DNA of 5,647 nt. Source: Spirochaetaceae bacterium. Its GTDB lineage: Bacteria > Spirochaetota > Spirochaetia > B11-G9. Each line of letters begins with the position of its first letter. Positions within the stretch are counted from its first letter, which is position 1. The notes under the pieces were generated by a model. That model was not told the origin of the DNA. It did no database searches and was given only the letters and a program-made list of their open reading frames with translations. The stretch lies in assembly GCA_030600745.1 (NCBI GenBank), contig JAUVLL010000235.1, forward strand, positions 1 to 5,647, read 5' to 3'. Both the position numbers and the translations under genes were made by a program. Positions 5,617-5,647 of the stretch are shown piece after piece.

Positions 5617-5645
5617 AACTTACCCGAATTAGAGCTTAATGTCAA
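5617..5645 (-). promoter_or_regulatory. Tentative promoter upstream of rpmF
   Basis: On the minus strand a perfect -35 hexamer TTGACA (5640-5645) is followed after 17 nt by TAAGTT (5617-5622), which matches the -10 consensus at only 3 of 6 positions. It would start transcription about 30 nt before rpmF. The weak -10 box, and the possibility that an upstream gene is co-transcribed, keep this uncertain. Confidence 0.3.
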
Positions 5646-5647
5646 CT

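Overview
The window comes from an AT-rich bacterial chromosome and most likely belongs to a spirochaete. The evidence is a FlaB-type core flagellin, with typical spirochaetal wording at both ends and no outer D2/D3 domain, next to a eukaryote-like (type 2) isoleucyl-tRNA synthetase and a rpmF-acpP-rnc cluster with pcnB beside it. From memory, Borrelia also groups the last four genes. I cannot name the genus. No mobile element, CRISPR array, tRNA or rRNA is visible.

Layout. Bases 1-667 (minus) hold the N-terminal 222 codons of ileS, which runs off the left edge and starts at a GTG behind GGAGG. Bases 668-858 are a divergent regulatory region. It carries a candidate ileS promoter inside an 8-bp inverted repeat and, facing right, a sigma28-like promoter and an mRNA leader for the flagellin. 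Bases 859-1731 (plus) are flaB, closed by a strong intrinsic terminator (1751-1779). Bases 1882-3024 (plus) encode a DUF819-family membrane protein with no Shine-Dalgarno sequence. It overlaps by 4 nt with pcnB (3021-4379, plus), a class II tRNA nucleotidyltransferase or poly(A) polymerase. pcnB meets rnc (4376-5122, minus) tail to tail, with the two stop codons overlapping. rnc is the last gene of a tight minus-strand cluster rpmF (5390-5578), acpP (5135-5368), rnc.

How the genes fit together. Most are housekeeping genes: translation (ileS, rpmF), RNA processing (rnc, pcnB) and fatty-acid synthesis (acpP). The DUF819 gene is probably co-transcribed with and translationally coupled to pcnB, without an obvious functional link. 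The flagellin stands alone as a single-gene transcription unit.

The most interesting signal is the flaB leader. A 7-bp hairpin presents AGGA in its loop within an almost perfect CsrA SELEX consensus, and a second GGA-containing site overlaps the ribosome binding site about 27 nt downstream. This is the two-site CsrA repression layout known for Bacillus hag and reported for Borrelia flaB. It is a regulatory observation rather than a new system; I see no undescribed multi-gene system here.
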